A stretch of DNA of 64,000 bases from Kiritimatiellia bacterium (GCA_028686345.1 JAQUCE010000004.1:20972-84971), one strand, 5' to 3'; positions 1 through 9,060 are shown, counted from the stretch's first letter. Made by a program: numbers and translations. Notes: generated by a model not told the origin, from the sequence alone.

Positions 1-1
1 A

Positions 2-781
2 ACCCAGCGCCGCCATCAGGGCGTCTATCTGCAGAAAGCCAAGTTGCTTGAGTCCGGTAAAATCGGGCAGATCACCGGTGGCGCGGTTTACTGGAATATG
101 GGTGCCCTTTGGGTGCGCGACCGCCGTCCGGATGACACCAACGCCGGTTATCTGGCCAACAACTGGGTCAACTGGATTGAGATCTCCGGTGACCACATTG
201 TTGAGCAGCATGTGCATCAGCTCGACGTGGTGAACTGGTACCTGGGGCGTATCCCGGTCAAGGCCACCGCGATCGGTGCGCGTCACCGCCGCCGTTCCGG
301 CAACCAGTATGATTGCTTCAGCGTTGACTTTGATTATGGCGATGGGGTGCATATTCACAGTATGTGCCGCCAGATCTCCGGCACGTCAAATAATGTCAGT
401 GAGCATTTCCGCACACACAACTGTGAGTTTATGGGCGGTGCACGGGAGGTCAAGCTGCTGGACGGCACAAAGCTGGAGTTGGAGGATTGCGGGCACACCG
501 GCAACCCCTATGTACATGAGCACGAAAACCTGCTCAAGAGCATCGTGAGCGGTGATGTGCTGAACGAAGGTGAGCAGGTGGCGCTCTCCTGCGCCACAGC
601 GATCCTCGGACGTATCGCCGCTTACACCGGACAGACAGTGCTGATGTCCAAGTTCCTGGAACCCAAGGGTAATGATCCGGATTATTATAAGCAGAGTTGT
701 GTTCCCTCAGCAGCTGACTTCGAGAAGGATGGCGATGTGACGCTACCTCCTGAGAATGTCGCCCCGGTGCCGGGCAAATAA
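2..781 (+). CDS. Gfo/Idh/MocA family oxidoreductase (3' part)
   Basis: The reading frame is open to the left edge of the window, so the N-terminal Rossmann NAD(P)-binding half is missing and only the C-terminal part is present. The visible sequence begins TQRRHQGVYLQKAKLLESGK and holds the substrate-binding alpha/beta domain, with the conserved EQHVHQLDVVNW stretch (a histidine next to the active site in this family) and an NPYVHEHENLL segment near the end. Family members are NAD(P)-dependent sugar or inositol dehydrogenases, and PVC bacteria carry many paralogues, often Tat-exported. The substrate cannot be read from sequence. A strong terminator follows the stop codon. Confidence 0.88.
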   Translation, partial: TQRRHQGVYLQKAKLLESGKIGQITGGAVYWNMGALWVRDRRPDDTNAGYLANNWVNWIEISGDHIVEQHVHQLDVVNWYLGRIPVKATAIGARHRRRSGNQYDCFSVDFDYGDGVHIHSMCRQISGTSNNVSEHFRTHNCEFMGGAREVKLLDGTKLELEDCGHTGNPYVHEHENLLKSIVSGDVLNEGEQVALSCATAILGRIAAYTGQTVLMSKFLEPKGNDPDYYKQSCVPSAADFEKDGDVTLPPENVAPVPGK

Positions 782-819
782 ATACTCAGCGGGCAAGGCC
801 CGTGCGGTAGTTTGAAGAC

Positions 820-852
820 AAAGGGGTGAAGTGCAAACTTCACCCCTTTTTT
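820..852. terminator. Bidirectional intrinsic terminator
   Basis: A 13-bp perfect stem (AAAGGGGTGAAGT, loop GCAA, then its complement) is followed by a run of T. It lies between the stop of the rightward oxidoreductase and the stop of the leftward sulfatase. The A-run on the left arm lets it also work for the minus-strand transcript. Confidence 0.85.
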
Positions 853-864
853 GACTCCTTCAGC

Positions 865-2916
865 TCACTCAATCCGCACATCGGCGAACTGAATGGTTTG
901 GATTTTGTCGCCTAGGTGGCAGGTCAGCAGCGCGCCCTCCGCCGCATAATCTTTTTTGGGGATACCGGTGATCTCAACTCTTTTCCACTCGTCACCACAC
1001 TCAATCTTTTGGTATCCAATCCTGATAAACGGGGCGGTTGCGCTCTGGAAAACGGCATGAATAACACCTGTGCCGCTGCTGCGGCAGTAGAAGCTGAGCT
1101 TGTATTGCGTACCCTGTTTGAGTTCAATGGCAATCGGACGTTTGTAGGCTGCCTGAGAGCGTTGCGCTGGTTTTTTATGTACAGTGACCTCATGGGCGCT
1201 CTTAAAACGATCATGTGATTCAGGGACAACCCTGCAAGTGCAAAACTCACCCTGCCCGTTGAGCCGGATGCCTTTCATGCCATTTTCAACCTTGCTTTCG
1301 TCCTCGAAAACGAAAAGCCCGGTGTGCTGCGCCACGTCGGTTGCTTTGAACTCATTTTCAAACTCACGCACAATTGCAGCGTGTTCCTGTGAAGCTGCCA
1401 GATTGACGGTTTCCATCGGGTCGTTCTCGTAGTCATAGAGTTCAGTGGCTACCAGCAAGCCTGCGCGTTCACCCTTGCGGTAGTCCATCTGGAGCCATTT
1501 GACGTAGCGGTGACGCTTGTCGCGCAGAGTGTAACCCATGGCCGGCATGCCGTTCACGGTACGCGGGTATTGCGAGAGGATGGCACTGCGCATAGAGGCC
1601 GCCGGCTCCCGCAGCAGGGGTGTCAGGTCGAGGCCCTGAACACACTCAGGCAGGGGCAGGCCGGCCAAGGCGCAGAGGGTTGGGAAGATGTCGATATGCC
1701 CGGTGGGGCTGGCGCAGCGCTGCCCGCCTTTCAAGCCGGGGGCCGCTATGATCAAGGGAGAACGCACGGCCTGCTCGTAGTTGGTGTGCTTGCACCACTG
1801 ACCATGGTCACCGATGTGCCAGCCGTGGTCACCCCACAGGCAGATAATGGTGTTTTCCGCAATTCCCAGCCTCTCGACTTTATCAAGCAGGCGCCCGATT
1901 TGCGCATCCACATAGGAGACGCAGGCTCGATAGCCGTGAATCAGCTGCTTTTGCTGGTCAACGCTCAGGCCGCCCTCCGCGGTTGTTGGCATGTCGCTGT
2001 AGGAGCGTAGTTCGCCATAGTTGCGGTTGTAGGCGAACTCCGGGCTGTGCTGTGCCATGTCCTGGAAGGGATGAACCTGGATCTCCTCGCGCTTGTACAT
2101 GTCCCAGTATTTTCTGGGTGCAACAAAGGGCAGATGCGGTTTGAGATACCCCACCGAGAGGAAGAACGGCTTGTCGCCGAGGGCGAGTTTATCGAGCAGA
2201 GCGCAAGCCGCGTCGGTCATCGCGCCGTCATAGTAGGCCGCATCCGGGAGATCGGTGTCAAGGCACTCGGTAGCAGGCGCTGTCATGGGCCCGCCGACTT
2301 TGGTCATGGCAATCTTACGGGCGCCGCCGCTGCGGAATTTCTGCCCGCGAACGTCCTTCTGCCCGAGCGCGTAAGCGCGCTGTGTCTCCGGGTGGAGATA
2401 GCCCCCGGTTGGCAGACCGTATTTTGTGGGGGTCAGCGTAATTGCCTGTGAGTTATAGCGTATCGACCAGGAGGGGGCATCGTACTTGCCGTCTGTGCAC
2501 CCCGGGTTGTGGTAGGTTTTGCCAATTCCGGTTGTCTCATAGCCCTGCTGGATCAGGTATTGCGGCAGGGTCAGAATATCGGGGTTGACGCTGCGCATCG
2601 GCGTATCCAGATCCCAGACTCCGGTGCTGTCTGGATAGCGGCTGGTCATTAGGCTGGCCCGCGTTGGGCCGCAGACCGCCTGCTGGCAGGCATTGTTCAG
2701 AAAGGTGGTACCCTTTTGCGCAAGGCGGTCGAGGTTGGGCGTAATGATCTGCGGGTGGCCGTAGCACCCCATCAGTGGCTTTAGATCATCAACTGGAATC
2801 ATCAGGATATTGGGACGTTTTTTACGATCCTGGGCATTGGCAGGTGGTATGTTCAAAAGTGTAAAGGCCCCACAGGCGCTGAGGGTGCCGGCGAGAAAGC
2901 TTCTTCTGTTGATCAT
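865..2916 (-). CDS. Tat-exported sulfatase, iduronate-2-sulfatase/arylsulfatase type
   Basis: Hydrolyses sulfate esters, probably on sulfated polysaccharides, outside the cytoplasm. The N-terminus reads MINRRSFLAG followed by a hydrophobic stretch and PANAQ, a twin-arginine signal. The start at 2916 is chosen because GGAG sits 6 nt upstream; an ATG four codons earlier is less likely. The metal-site motif PVDD follows near residues 41-44. The sulfatase signature CGPTR has its Cys at residue 82, the residue converted to formylglycine in this family. The last 130 or so residues form a separate beta-rich segment ending FADVRIE that resembles a carbohydrate-binding domain. Length is 683 aa. No anaerobic maturase gene is nearby. 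Confidence 0.93.
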   Translation of the reverse strand: MINRRSFLAGTLSACGAFTLLNIPPANAQDRKKRPNILMIPVDDLKPLMGCYGHPQIITPNLDRLAQKGTTFLNNACQQAVCGPTRASLMTSRYPDSTGVWDLDTPMRSVNPDILTLPQYLIQQGYETTGIGKTYHNPGCTDGKYDAPSWSIRYNSQAITLTPTKYGLPTGGYLHPETQRAYALGQKDVRGQKFRSGGARKIAMTKVGGPMTAPATECLDTDLPDAAYYDGAMTDAACALLDKLALGDKPFFLSVGYLKPHLPFVAPRKYWDMYKREEIQVHPFQDMAQHSPEFAYNRNYGELRSYSDMPTTAEGGLSVDQQKQLIHGYRACVSYVDAQIGRLLDKVERLGIAENTIICLWGDHGWHIGDHGQWCKHTNYEQAVRSPLIIAAPGLKGGQRCASPTGHIDIFPTLCALAGLPLPECVQGLDLTPLLREPAASMRSAILSQYPRTVNGMPAMGYTLRDKRHRYVKWLQMDYRKGERAGLLVATELYDYENDPMETVNLAASQEHAAIVREFENEFKATDVAQHTGLFVFEDESKVENGMKGIRLNGQGEFCTCRVVPESHDRFKSAHEVTVHKKPAQRSQAAYKRPIAIELKQGTQYKLSFYCRSSGTGVIHAVFQSATAPFIRIGYQKIECGDEWKRVEITGIPKKDYAAEGALLTCHLGDKIQTIQFADVRIE

Positions 2917-3091
2917 GGTTTGCTCCATAAGTAACTGTCACAGAGTATAAATAACCCCGATATTGCGCGAAGTTTATAGTGCCGCGGCGCTAAAGTCAAG
3001 CGCAAGTGTGTTGTCTTCTAGCAAAAAAATGGGTGTTAAGTAAATTGGGCAGCGTGCTGGTTTTGAATATGATCGGATGCCTGGCAATAAT

Positions 3092-3254
3092 CCACCGCAT
3101 AGCGGCGGATATACTTCGCAGCCATCCACCGCATAGCGGCGGATATACTTCGCAGCCATCCACCGCATAGCGGCGGATATACTTCGCAGCCATCCACCGC
3201 ATAGCGGCGGATATACTGTGTTGTTTTCAGTATGTCCGCCGCTATGCGGTGGAC
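3092..3254. repeat. 34-bp tandem repeat with inverted copy
   Basis: Three full 34-bp units start at 3092, 3126 and 3160, and a partial fourth starts at 3194. Each contains CCACCGCATAGCGGCGG and continues ATATACTTCGCAGCCAT. The fourth copy is followed at 3229-3254 by an inverted copy (CAGTATGTCCGCCGCTATGC...), so the array ends in a long hairpin of about 25 bp per arm. It lies upstream of the sulfatase and is not coding. Confidence 0.9.
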
Positions 3255-3614
3255 ACCCATTTTTCACCTCTAAGATTTTTCACCTCAAAAGCAACGCAGC
3301 GCGTTTATTCCACTCCGACAAAGTTAACGACAAAGTTTGCGCTTGCGCTGAAAGGTCGTTCGCGTGGCGCGGTGGAGGCCGAGCCCTGCCGCTGCGTCCG
3401 ACGATACTGTGCGACGATGTTGACCGACGATGTTGACCGACGATTGGGATCATGCGCGGGCTCGTCCACCAGCATCGTCGCCGCCACCGTCAATCGAAGG
3501 CGCGGTCGACCGTCTGTAGGTCCGGTTTCCAACCGGACATGTCCGATTGGAAATCGGAGCTACGCCGCACACGGCAGGGCTAGGCAATAAGTCTTGCACA
3601 GCAGCGTTTGTTAC
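3255..3614. repeat. Intergenic repeat mosaic (GACGAT and TCCGGTTTCC families)
   Basis: No gene is seen here. Positions 3413-3510 carry a GACGAT-rich inverted repeat whose right arm reads CGTCCACCAGCATCGTCGCC. Positions 3516-3564 carry a near-perfect palindrome with 23-bp arms, GTAGGTCCGGTTTCCAACC on the left. Relatives of the first family occur at 8081, 10946, 33958, 41321, 55691 and 60529; relatives of the second at 33917, 41231 and 48442. Open frames across this stretch have no recognisable protein features. Confidence 0.8.
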
Positions 3615-3737
3615 TAAGGCAGCGGGTGTCTAACCACTAATTTTTCAGTGAACGCGAAGACCTCGCGCGCACTGATAAACTCAACTTGGTTGCCTGCCTG
3701 TGCGTAGCACGCAGACAGGCGGCGACTAGCTGCTTTA
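3615..3737 (-). repeat. 96-bp TIR element carrying a nested palindrome
   Basis: Read on the minus strand, it begins TAAAGCAGCTAGTCGCCGC and ends in the matching inverted terminus GCTGCCTTA. Compared with the 96-bp copies at 34082 and 57256 it carries about 27-28 extra bases (3690-3721), themselves a palindrome with CCTGTGCG/CGCAGACAGG arms, inserted after the first 19 bases. Its first three bases are the TAA stop codon of the adenine deaminase gene. Confidence 0.78.
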
Positions 3738-5411
3738 GTCGTGTGAAGTTTTTGTGTTACCAGTGACTTTCTTCTTGGTCAGCAAATCTGTGTGCGTGAA
3801 GGTTTTCACGTTAAAGAGCCCTTTGTCAGTGAGTTTTAGCTCAGGGATCACAGGCAGGGCCATGAACGAGAGTGTCATGAAGGGTGCTTTGAGCGGAGAG
3901 CCCAGGATTTTTGCCAGGCGGTCGCAGTCAGAGTACTGCCGTGCCACCGCTTCAACCGGTTCGGGTGAGATCAACCCGGCCAGCGGCAGCGGCAGTACGG
4001 CAATCACCTTGGCATTGTCGCTGGTCACGGCTAAGCCTCCCTGATGCGCGATGACCTCGTTGATGGCAGTTATAATCGCAATATCTGATGCGCCGGCCGC
4101 GATGATGTTGTGTGAGTCGTGCGTTACACTGGAGGCAATGGCCCCGCGTTTAATACCCAAGCCAGTGATAAACGCCACGGCGGGTTTGGCTGGGTGATAG
4201 CGGTTATAAACAACCAGTTTTATGATATCCTTTTCAATGTCGCTTACAATTAAACCATCTTTGATTTTAGGTTCAGCGACCAGCCGGTTGGTGATGAGGG
4301 TGCCCTCATTGACCTTGATCACATTGATTCGGTATCCGGTTTTAGCCGGGATCTGTAGCGCCTTCCAGGAGATAGGGGTGGCATGAAAATTATTTTTAAT
4401 CTCCGGCACTCCCAGCGGAAGGGAGGAAATTCCATTTTTAACAACACATTCGCCTTTAATCCATACCTCCAGCGGGCGGAAGGTGTTGAAGTTATCCACC
4501 AGTATAAAATCCGCTGGATCGTTCAACTGCAGCAGCCCGACCGGAAGGTTGTAGTGTTGCACCGGGTTGACACAGGCCGCCTGAATAATGGAGTGGATTG
4601 AGATGCCCTTTCTATATGCGGTGGCGGCCATTGTGTTGATATGACCGGTGAGCAGATCATCGGGGTGCTTATCATCGCTGCAGAACATACAGCTCTCCGG
4701 GTGGCGCGCAATCAGCGGCAGCAGGTGTTCGTAGTGCCCTGCGGCCGACCCGTGGCGCAGCATGATGGTCATGCCGCAGTTGATCTTCTCCGCAGCTTCG
4801 GCAAAGCTGAGGCTTTCATGATCAGTGGTGATGCCTGCCGCAATATATTTTTTAAGATCCTTCCCGCCTAACCCGGGAGCGTGCCCGTCAATGGGTTTAT
4901 TCAGATCGCGCGCGGCTTGCAGTTTTTCGAGCACATCCGGGGCACCCCGGATTACACCGGGGAAATCCATCATCTCCGCCAGATGCGTGACCTCTTTTTT
5001 TTTCAACAGTGTGCGGATATCCTCGATGTCCAGCTCCGCGCCGGCGGTCTCGAAAGGGGTGGAAGGCACGCAGGAGGGTGCCCCGAAGCCAAAGACAAAC
5101 GGCGTTTGTTTTGCCATCCGAATCATCAGCCTGACACCCTCAATGCCGAGCACATTGGCGATCTCGTGGGGATCAGCGACAGCGGCGACGGTGCCGTGCC
5201 GACTGGCCGCATTGGCAAACGCGGCGGGGGTCAGCATTGAACTTTCAATATGCACATGCGCGTCAATAAAACCTGGAATAATAAACACCGGGTCCGGATT
5301 GCTGTCAGGAATGATCTCTGCGATTCTGCCGTTTTTGGAGATAAAAACTATTGCGCCATAGCTGATCTTGCGAATGGGATCAAAGAGCGTGCCGGAAACT
5401 GATTTTTTCAT
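3735..5411 (-). CDS. ade: Adenine deaminase
   Basis: Converts adenine to hypoxanthine and ammonia in purine salvage; an amidohydrolase-superfamily metalloenzyme of the cytoplasm. The sequence shows the family pattern PGFIDAHVHIESSMLTP (metal-binding His 52 and His 54), HAPGLGGKDL, and a C-terminal Ade domain containing SVTHDSHN and GGLAVT. The start at 5411 (MKKSVSGT) is chosen because AAGG lies just upstream and it matches family length (558 aa); a 36-residue upstream extension is open but has no family character. The stop codon coincides with the first bases of a repeat element. The gene stands alone, with repeat-rich gaps on both sides. Confidence 0.95.
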   Translation of the reverse strand: MKKSVSGTLFDPIRKISYGAIVFISKNGRIAEIIPDSNPDPVFIIPGFIDAHVHIESSMLTPAAFANAASRHGTVAAVADPHEIANVLGIEGVRLMIRMAKQTPFVFGFGAPSCVPSTPFETAGAELDIEDIRTLLKKKEVTHLAEMMDFPGVIRGAPDVLEKLQAARDLNKPIDGHAPGLGGKDLKKYIAAGITTDHESLSFAEAAEKINCGMTIMLRHGSAAGHYEHLLPLIARHPESCMFCSDDKHPDDLLTGHINTMAATAYRKGISIHSIIQAACVNPVQHYNLPVGLLQLNDPADFILVDNFNTFRPLEVWIKGECVVKNGISSLPLGVPEIKNNFHATPISWKALQIPAKTGYRINVIKVNEGTLITNRLVAEPKIKDGLIVSDIEKDIIKLVVYNRYHPAKPAVAFITGLGIKRGAIASSVTHDSHNIIAAGASDIAIITAINEVIAHQGGLAVTSDNAKVIAVLPLPLAGLISPEPVEAVARQYSDCDRLAKILGSPLKAPFMTLSFMALPVIPELKLTDKGLFNVKTFTHTDLLTKKKVTGNTKTSHD

Positions 5412-5751
5412 GGCCTTATCATAGCGTTTATTGCGCGTGAGTGACACCTCAAAAACGAATTGTTCTTTCAGAAAAGTTGTCGATCGAGTGATAACTCGCC
5501 GCCTTTGACGAACAACCACCCGGTGTTCGCTAATTGTTTCGTAGAAGCAACCCTACACCTCTGGGCGCGCCTTTCACGAGCCTCTTACAAAATGCCGCTC
5601 GTAGAGCGGCTCCTACACCGAACGGCAATCCTTGCGTTCCGCAGTGCAGCGCATGTGTAGTAGCCGCTCTATGTCGCGGCAGCCCATCTTTTGTAGTCGC
5701 CCGCATAGCGAACGACTTCCTTGTTCCGCGCCGTGCGCGGATCGCACCGCG
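5412..5751. repeat. Intergenic repeat region (GCCGCTCGTAGAGCGGC family)
   Basis: No gene is seen in this gap. It contains GTAGAAGCAACCCTACACC near 5550, the palindrome GCCGCTCGTAGAGCGGC at 5594-5610, and a GCCCGCATAGCGAACGAC stretch near 5700. The same blocks in the same order recur at 55530-55690 (palindrome at 55613-55629), about 50 kb away, with scattered substitutions. Fragments also occur near 8040 and 34050. Confidence 0.78.
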
Positions 5752-6030
5752 TCACCCCCTTACCTTATCCAGCCTGCTGTTGCGGGCGTAGATCATCAGA
5801 TCAACGAAAATCAACGTTGCGTTGAGAACATAGAGCCAGACCACGCCGTCAATTTCGCTCTGCCACCAGAGTTTATGGGTCAACCCGGAGATATAACCGA
5901 GGAGCACCACCAGCAGAAAAAAAAGACTTTTACCTTTGCTGGTGCGCGATCGCCATGATTTGATGATCGAAAGTGGCCAGGCCAGGCCAAAACACAGGAG
6001 CATGATAGCTTCAAAAATCGGGAATTTCAT
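5752..6030 (-). CDS. Small three-helix membrane protein, PQ-loop-like
   Basis: A 92-residue protein with three predicted hydrophobic segments and short charged loops (KSWRSRTSKGKS between the first two). The start at 6030 (MKFPIFEAI) has AAGGG upstream and places the first helix right at the N-terminus; a longer open frame upstream is not convincing. The layout FGLAWP...GYISGLTHK...YVLN resembles small single-repeat PQ-loop (SemiSWEET-like) proteins, but the identification is tentative. It lies 114 bp downstream of the symporter gene on the same strand and may be co-transcribed with it. Confidence 0.7.
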   Translation of the reverse strand: MKFPIFEAIMLLCFGLAWPLSIIKSWRSRTSKGKSLFFLLVVLLGYISGLTHKLWWQSEIDGVVWLYVLNATLIFVDLMIYARNSRLDKVRG

Positions 6031-6144
6031 AGACGGCCCTTGATGGGAGATGTGAGTGACGGGAGATGTGAAGTGCACTATTCTCTCAGCTCCCGTCGCG
6101 AAACACAAGTGTAATGAGTGGCGTATGTTTTGCAAAAAGCCGCT

Positions 6145-7749
6145 TTAAATCCCGTTGAATGATCGATCAATGTGTTCCGTTTCCATGTCTTGCTTGAGGG
6201 TAAATGTCAGGAGTAGCGTCAGCAGAATGGATGTCGTGAGTGCGATAACAATCGGATCAATGAAAGGGATCACCTTGCTGCTTTTGAAAAGAAATTCCAC
6301 TTCGAACAACCCCCTGCATATTCCGAGTGCAGTCGCTGTTTTAAAGTGCACAAAAACCATCCAGAACAGGCTCACCATAAATCCCGCGGTCATGCCAGTT
6401 GAAGCGGCCCTGCATGATATGCGCCTGGAGTAAAGTGCGCCAGTGTACATCGGTAGAAACGATGCTGCGCAGAGTCCGAAGAAGATCGCTGTTGCCTGGG
6501 CAATGGCCCCGCTCCAGATTTGCGGTAGATAGTAGGCCAGGCTGAAGGTCACAATAAATGCCAGAAGCACGCCAATGCGGTTGATCAGCACCTGCTGGCT
6601 CTCGGATCTATCCTTGGTGTTGATTAAATCATGGCCGAATGCGGTTGATATGGCATGGAACTGCGAGCTGAGCGTTGACATTCCCGCTGCAATCAGCACA
6701 ATCATAAAAATCGCGCCGAACCACTCCGGTAGATAGGTGTTCAAGAAAAGAGGGATAATGTTATCCAGCCCACCTGCGGCAGCGGCTGCGATCTGACCGG
6801 AGTCTCTGAAAAAAAAGACATTGGAGAGTGCCCCGACAGTGAATGCGACACCAGTCATCATCAGAACAAATGCCCCGCCAATTGGTACCGCGCGGTTGAG
6901 TTCGCGGTTGCTTCTGACAGTCATAAACTTGACGGCGAGCTGCGGCTGCGCCAGGACACCAATGCCCACGCCCATGACCAGCGATGTCACCACAACCAGC
7001 CAGTTGATCGACATAAATCCGGGCATGGCGGTCCAGCCATTGAATTGCGGCGGCATTTTGAAGGCTTTGAGCTGCTCCGCCACCCCTGGCTGGTTGATCA
7101 AATCGGTCAGGCTGGCGTGCGCACCTGATATGCCGCCAAGCTTAATGTAAACAAAGGCTACCAGGTACAGCATGGCAAAAAACATCAGCCCGCCCTGAAA
7201 AGCGTCGGAGTACATGATCCCTTTGAGTCCGCCAAAAAACACATAGAGCGCCACAATCACCGAGATAAAAAACAGGGCTGTGACGTACGGGATATCCAAG
7301 GCCACCTGGAAGTACATGGCAGCACCAATCATCACAGCCGCCGCATAGACAGGCATGAAAAGAAAGATCACCGAGCCAGCAAATTTTTGAATTTTTGCTG
7401 ACTGGTACCGTTTGGCGAGAAACTCAGGAAAGGTGTGGGCACCCAGATTGTGGCCCATCTTCCTGGTGCGCTTGCCGTAAATAACAAAGGAGACGAAAAC
7501 ACCGACCGCAATGGTCAGGAAGGTCAGCCAGAGCAGGCTCATTCCAAAGAACGCCGCCGCCCCTCCGAAACCCACGATTGCGGAGGTGCTGATGAAAGCA
7601 GCTCCATAGGAGAGCGCCATGATAAAGGGGTGAATTTGGCCACCGCCGATCAGGAAGTCCTTGGAGTTTTTAGTTCCTTTGAACCCAAGAAAGGCCAAGT
7701 AGGAGAGAATGGCAATATAGATGATTGTGACAATAAATTTTTGCGGCAA
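6145..7749 (-). CDS. Sodium:solute symporter family protein
   Basis: A 534-residue integral inner-membrane transporter with about 13 hydrophobic helices. The N-terminus has the SSS-family pattern KDFLIGGGQIHPFIMALSYG, followed by SAIVGFGGAA and, in the middle, GGLKGIMYSDAFQGG. These proteins use a sodium gradient to import sugars, organic acids or amino acids; substrate cannot be assigned. The apparent start is TTG (7747-7749), because an in-frame TAA lies four codons upstream and no ATG occurs before the first helix. A GGA-containing site is about 15 nt away, longer than usual. Confidence 0.9.
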   Translation of the reverse strand: MPQKFIVTIIYIAILSYLAFLGFKGTKNSKDFLIGGGQIHPFIMALSYGAAFISTSAIVGFGGAAAFFGMSLLWLTFLTIAVGVFVSFVIYGKRTRKMGHNLGAHTFPEFLAKRYQSAKIQKFAGSVIFLFMPVYAAAVMIGAAMYFQVALDIPYVTALFFISVIVALYVFFGGLKGIMYSDAFQGGLMFFAMLYLVAFVYIKLGGISGAHASLTDLINQPGVAEQLKAFKMPPQFNGWTAMPGFMSINWLVVVTSLVMGVGIGVLAQPQLAVKFMTVRSNRELNRAVPIGGAFVLMMTGVAFTVGALSNVFFFRDSGQIAAAAAGGLDNIIPLFLNTYLPEWFGAIFMIVLIAAGMSTLSSQFHAISTAFGHDLINTKDRSESQQVLINRIGVLLAFIVTFSLAYYLPQIWSGAIAQATAIFFGLCAASFLPMYTGALYSRRISCRAASTGMTAGFMVSLFWMVFVHFKTATALGICRGLFEVEFLFKSSKVIPFIDPIVIALTTSILLTLLLTFTLKQDMETEHIDRSFNGI

Positions 7750-8144
7750 TTTGCGGATCAGTTATCCTTACGGGTCGATTCCGATCCACGAACAAGCAAC
7801 AAAACTTATCACATAGGATTTGTTCTTGCGATAACAGCCATGCTCAGGAACTGCTACCTTTATTTCCATGAACAGCAGGATGATTATGACTCACTTCAGC
7901 TTTAACCGAGGCGGTCGCTGCTGATATTAAACTGGCTTTTCGCATGCTAATGGGGCGTTTGTGACGCTAAAAGAAAAAACAATTAATTGCTCTTTCCAAA
8001 AAGTTGTCTATTTGTGAAATCGTCTAGCTCTAGTTTAGTAGTCGCCCTATGAGCGACATATGCCGCTCGTAAAGCGACATCGGGTGACGATGCTGTGCGA
8101 CGATGTGGTGGACGATTGGGATCATGCGTGAAATCAAAAATCCA
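7750..8144. other. Intergenic region without a recognisable gene
   Basis: The first half is unique sequence and probably holds the symporter promoter. From about 8040 it carries fragments of the dispersed families: GTCGCCCTATGAGCGACAT, GCCGCTCGTAAAGCGACAT, and a GACGATGCTGTGCGACGATG half-element at 8081-8126. I see no RNA gene or convincing ORF. Confidence 0.6.
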
Positions 8145-8179
8145 AAATCAAAAATCAAAAATCCGCGCCCGGCGCGGAT
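8145..8179 (-). terminator. Intrinsic terminator of mutM
   Basis: The palindrome ATCCGCGCCCGGCGCGGAT (8161-8179) is followed, on the minus strand, by TTTTGATTTTTGATTTTGG. It lies about 55 bp beyond the mutM stop. A GGCCGCGCCTGGCGCGG relative lies after trpB near 48360 without a T-run. Confidence 0.72.
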
Positions 8180-8232
8180 CTAGGCTCTTTTAAGTTTTTC
8201 ATGTCTATGTTCAGTGGTCTGACTTCCCGTCA

Positions 8233-9060
8233 CTATCCCTGGCACTGCGGGCAGATATGCGTGCCACGCTGCCCGACGACCAAGCGCTGGATCGTTGTGC
8301 CACAGGCAGGGCAGGGCTCGCCATCGCGGCGGAAGACTTTTAGCTGATCAGCGTTGCGCCCGCGATGACCGGCCACGCTGTAGAAATTGCTCTCGCCATT
8401 TCCCAGTGTGGTGCCGCTGTTTTTGATTCCACGCTTCAACACAGTGCGGATCGCCCGATGCAACCCATCTGCCTCGGCGTGGGTGATGGTGCGCGAGTTG
8501 CGCTCCGGGTGAATACGGGCCTGCCACAGTGCTTCATCCACATAAATGTTGCCCAGACCCGCGATAAAACTCTGATCAAGTAGCAACGGCTTGATTGCGC
8601 GCGATTTCCCGCTCAGCGCAGCCTGCAGCCAAGCTTTTGTAAACTCCCGCTCCAGAGGCTCAGGTCCCAAGGCCGCCACATTGGGCGGCACCTCTGCCGA
8701 CATTGTTATCCGCCCGAATTTACGCGTGTCATTGAAAACCAGCTGCCTCCCACTGTTTAAGGTAAAAACAACATGGTCGTGTTTGCCAGCTTGAAACTCT
8801 TTGGGATGCATCTGGAGCTTGCCGGTCATCCGCAGATGAATATAGATGCGATTTTCGTTGCAGAGGTGAATGATAATATATTTGCCCCGCCGCTGGACGA
8901 GCTTGATAGTTTTCCCTCTGACTGCTTCGGTGAAAGCCTCCGGGGTTGAGCCGTCAATTGTACGCGGCCATTTGATTGTTACAGCTTTGATGCGGCAACC
9001 GCAAATCCCGCTCTGGTTCAGATCTCTGACAACGGTCTCGACTTCAGGTAGTTCAGGCAT
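8233..9060 (-). CDS. mutM: Formamidopyrimidine-DNA glycosylase (Fpg/MutM)
   Basis: Excises 8-oxoguanine and formamidopyrimidines from DNA and nicks the abasic site. The start is fixed by chemistry: the catalytic residue is Pro 2 after Met removal, and MPELPEVETVV begins at 9060. An open extension to 9132 would bury that proline. The middle holds GLGNIYVDEALW and the C-terminus a complete zinc finger (CPACG...CPQCQG), giving 275 aa as expected. No good ribosome-binding site is visible; the leader instead consists of a heptamer repeat (G-rich on the plus strand). A hairpin terminator lies about 55 bp after the stop. Confidence 0.96.
   Translation of the reverse strand: MPELPEVETVVRDLNQSGICGCRIKAVTIKWPRTIDGSTPEAFTEAVRGKTIKLVQRRGKYIIIHLCNENRIYIHLRMTGKLQMHPKEFQAGKHDHVVFTLNSGRQLVFNDTRKFGRITMSAEVPPNVAALGPEPLEREFTKAWLQAALSGKSRAIKPLLLDQSFIAGLGNIYVDEALWQARIHPERNSRTITHAEADGLHRAIRTVLKRGIKNSGTTLGNGESNFYSVAGHRGRNADQLKVFRRDGEPCPACGTTIQRLVVGQRGTHICPQCQG

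Noticed and set aside
3092..3254. Possible CRISPR array (34-bp repeats)
   Set aside because: The units are directly adjacent with no variable spacers, only about 3.5 copies are present, and no cas gene is in the window.
3218..3590. Short plus-strand open frames between sulfatase and ade
   Set aside because: They run through hairpin repeats of families found elsewhere in non-coding DNA, so they are not proteins.
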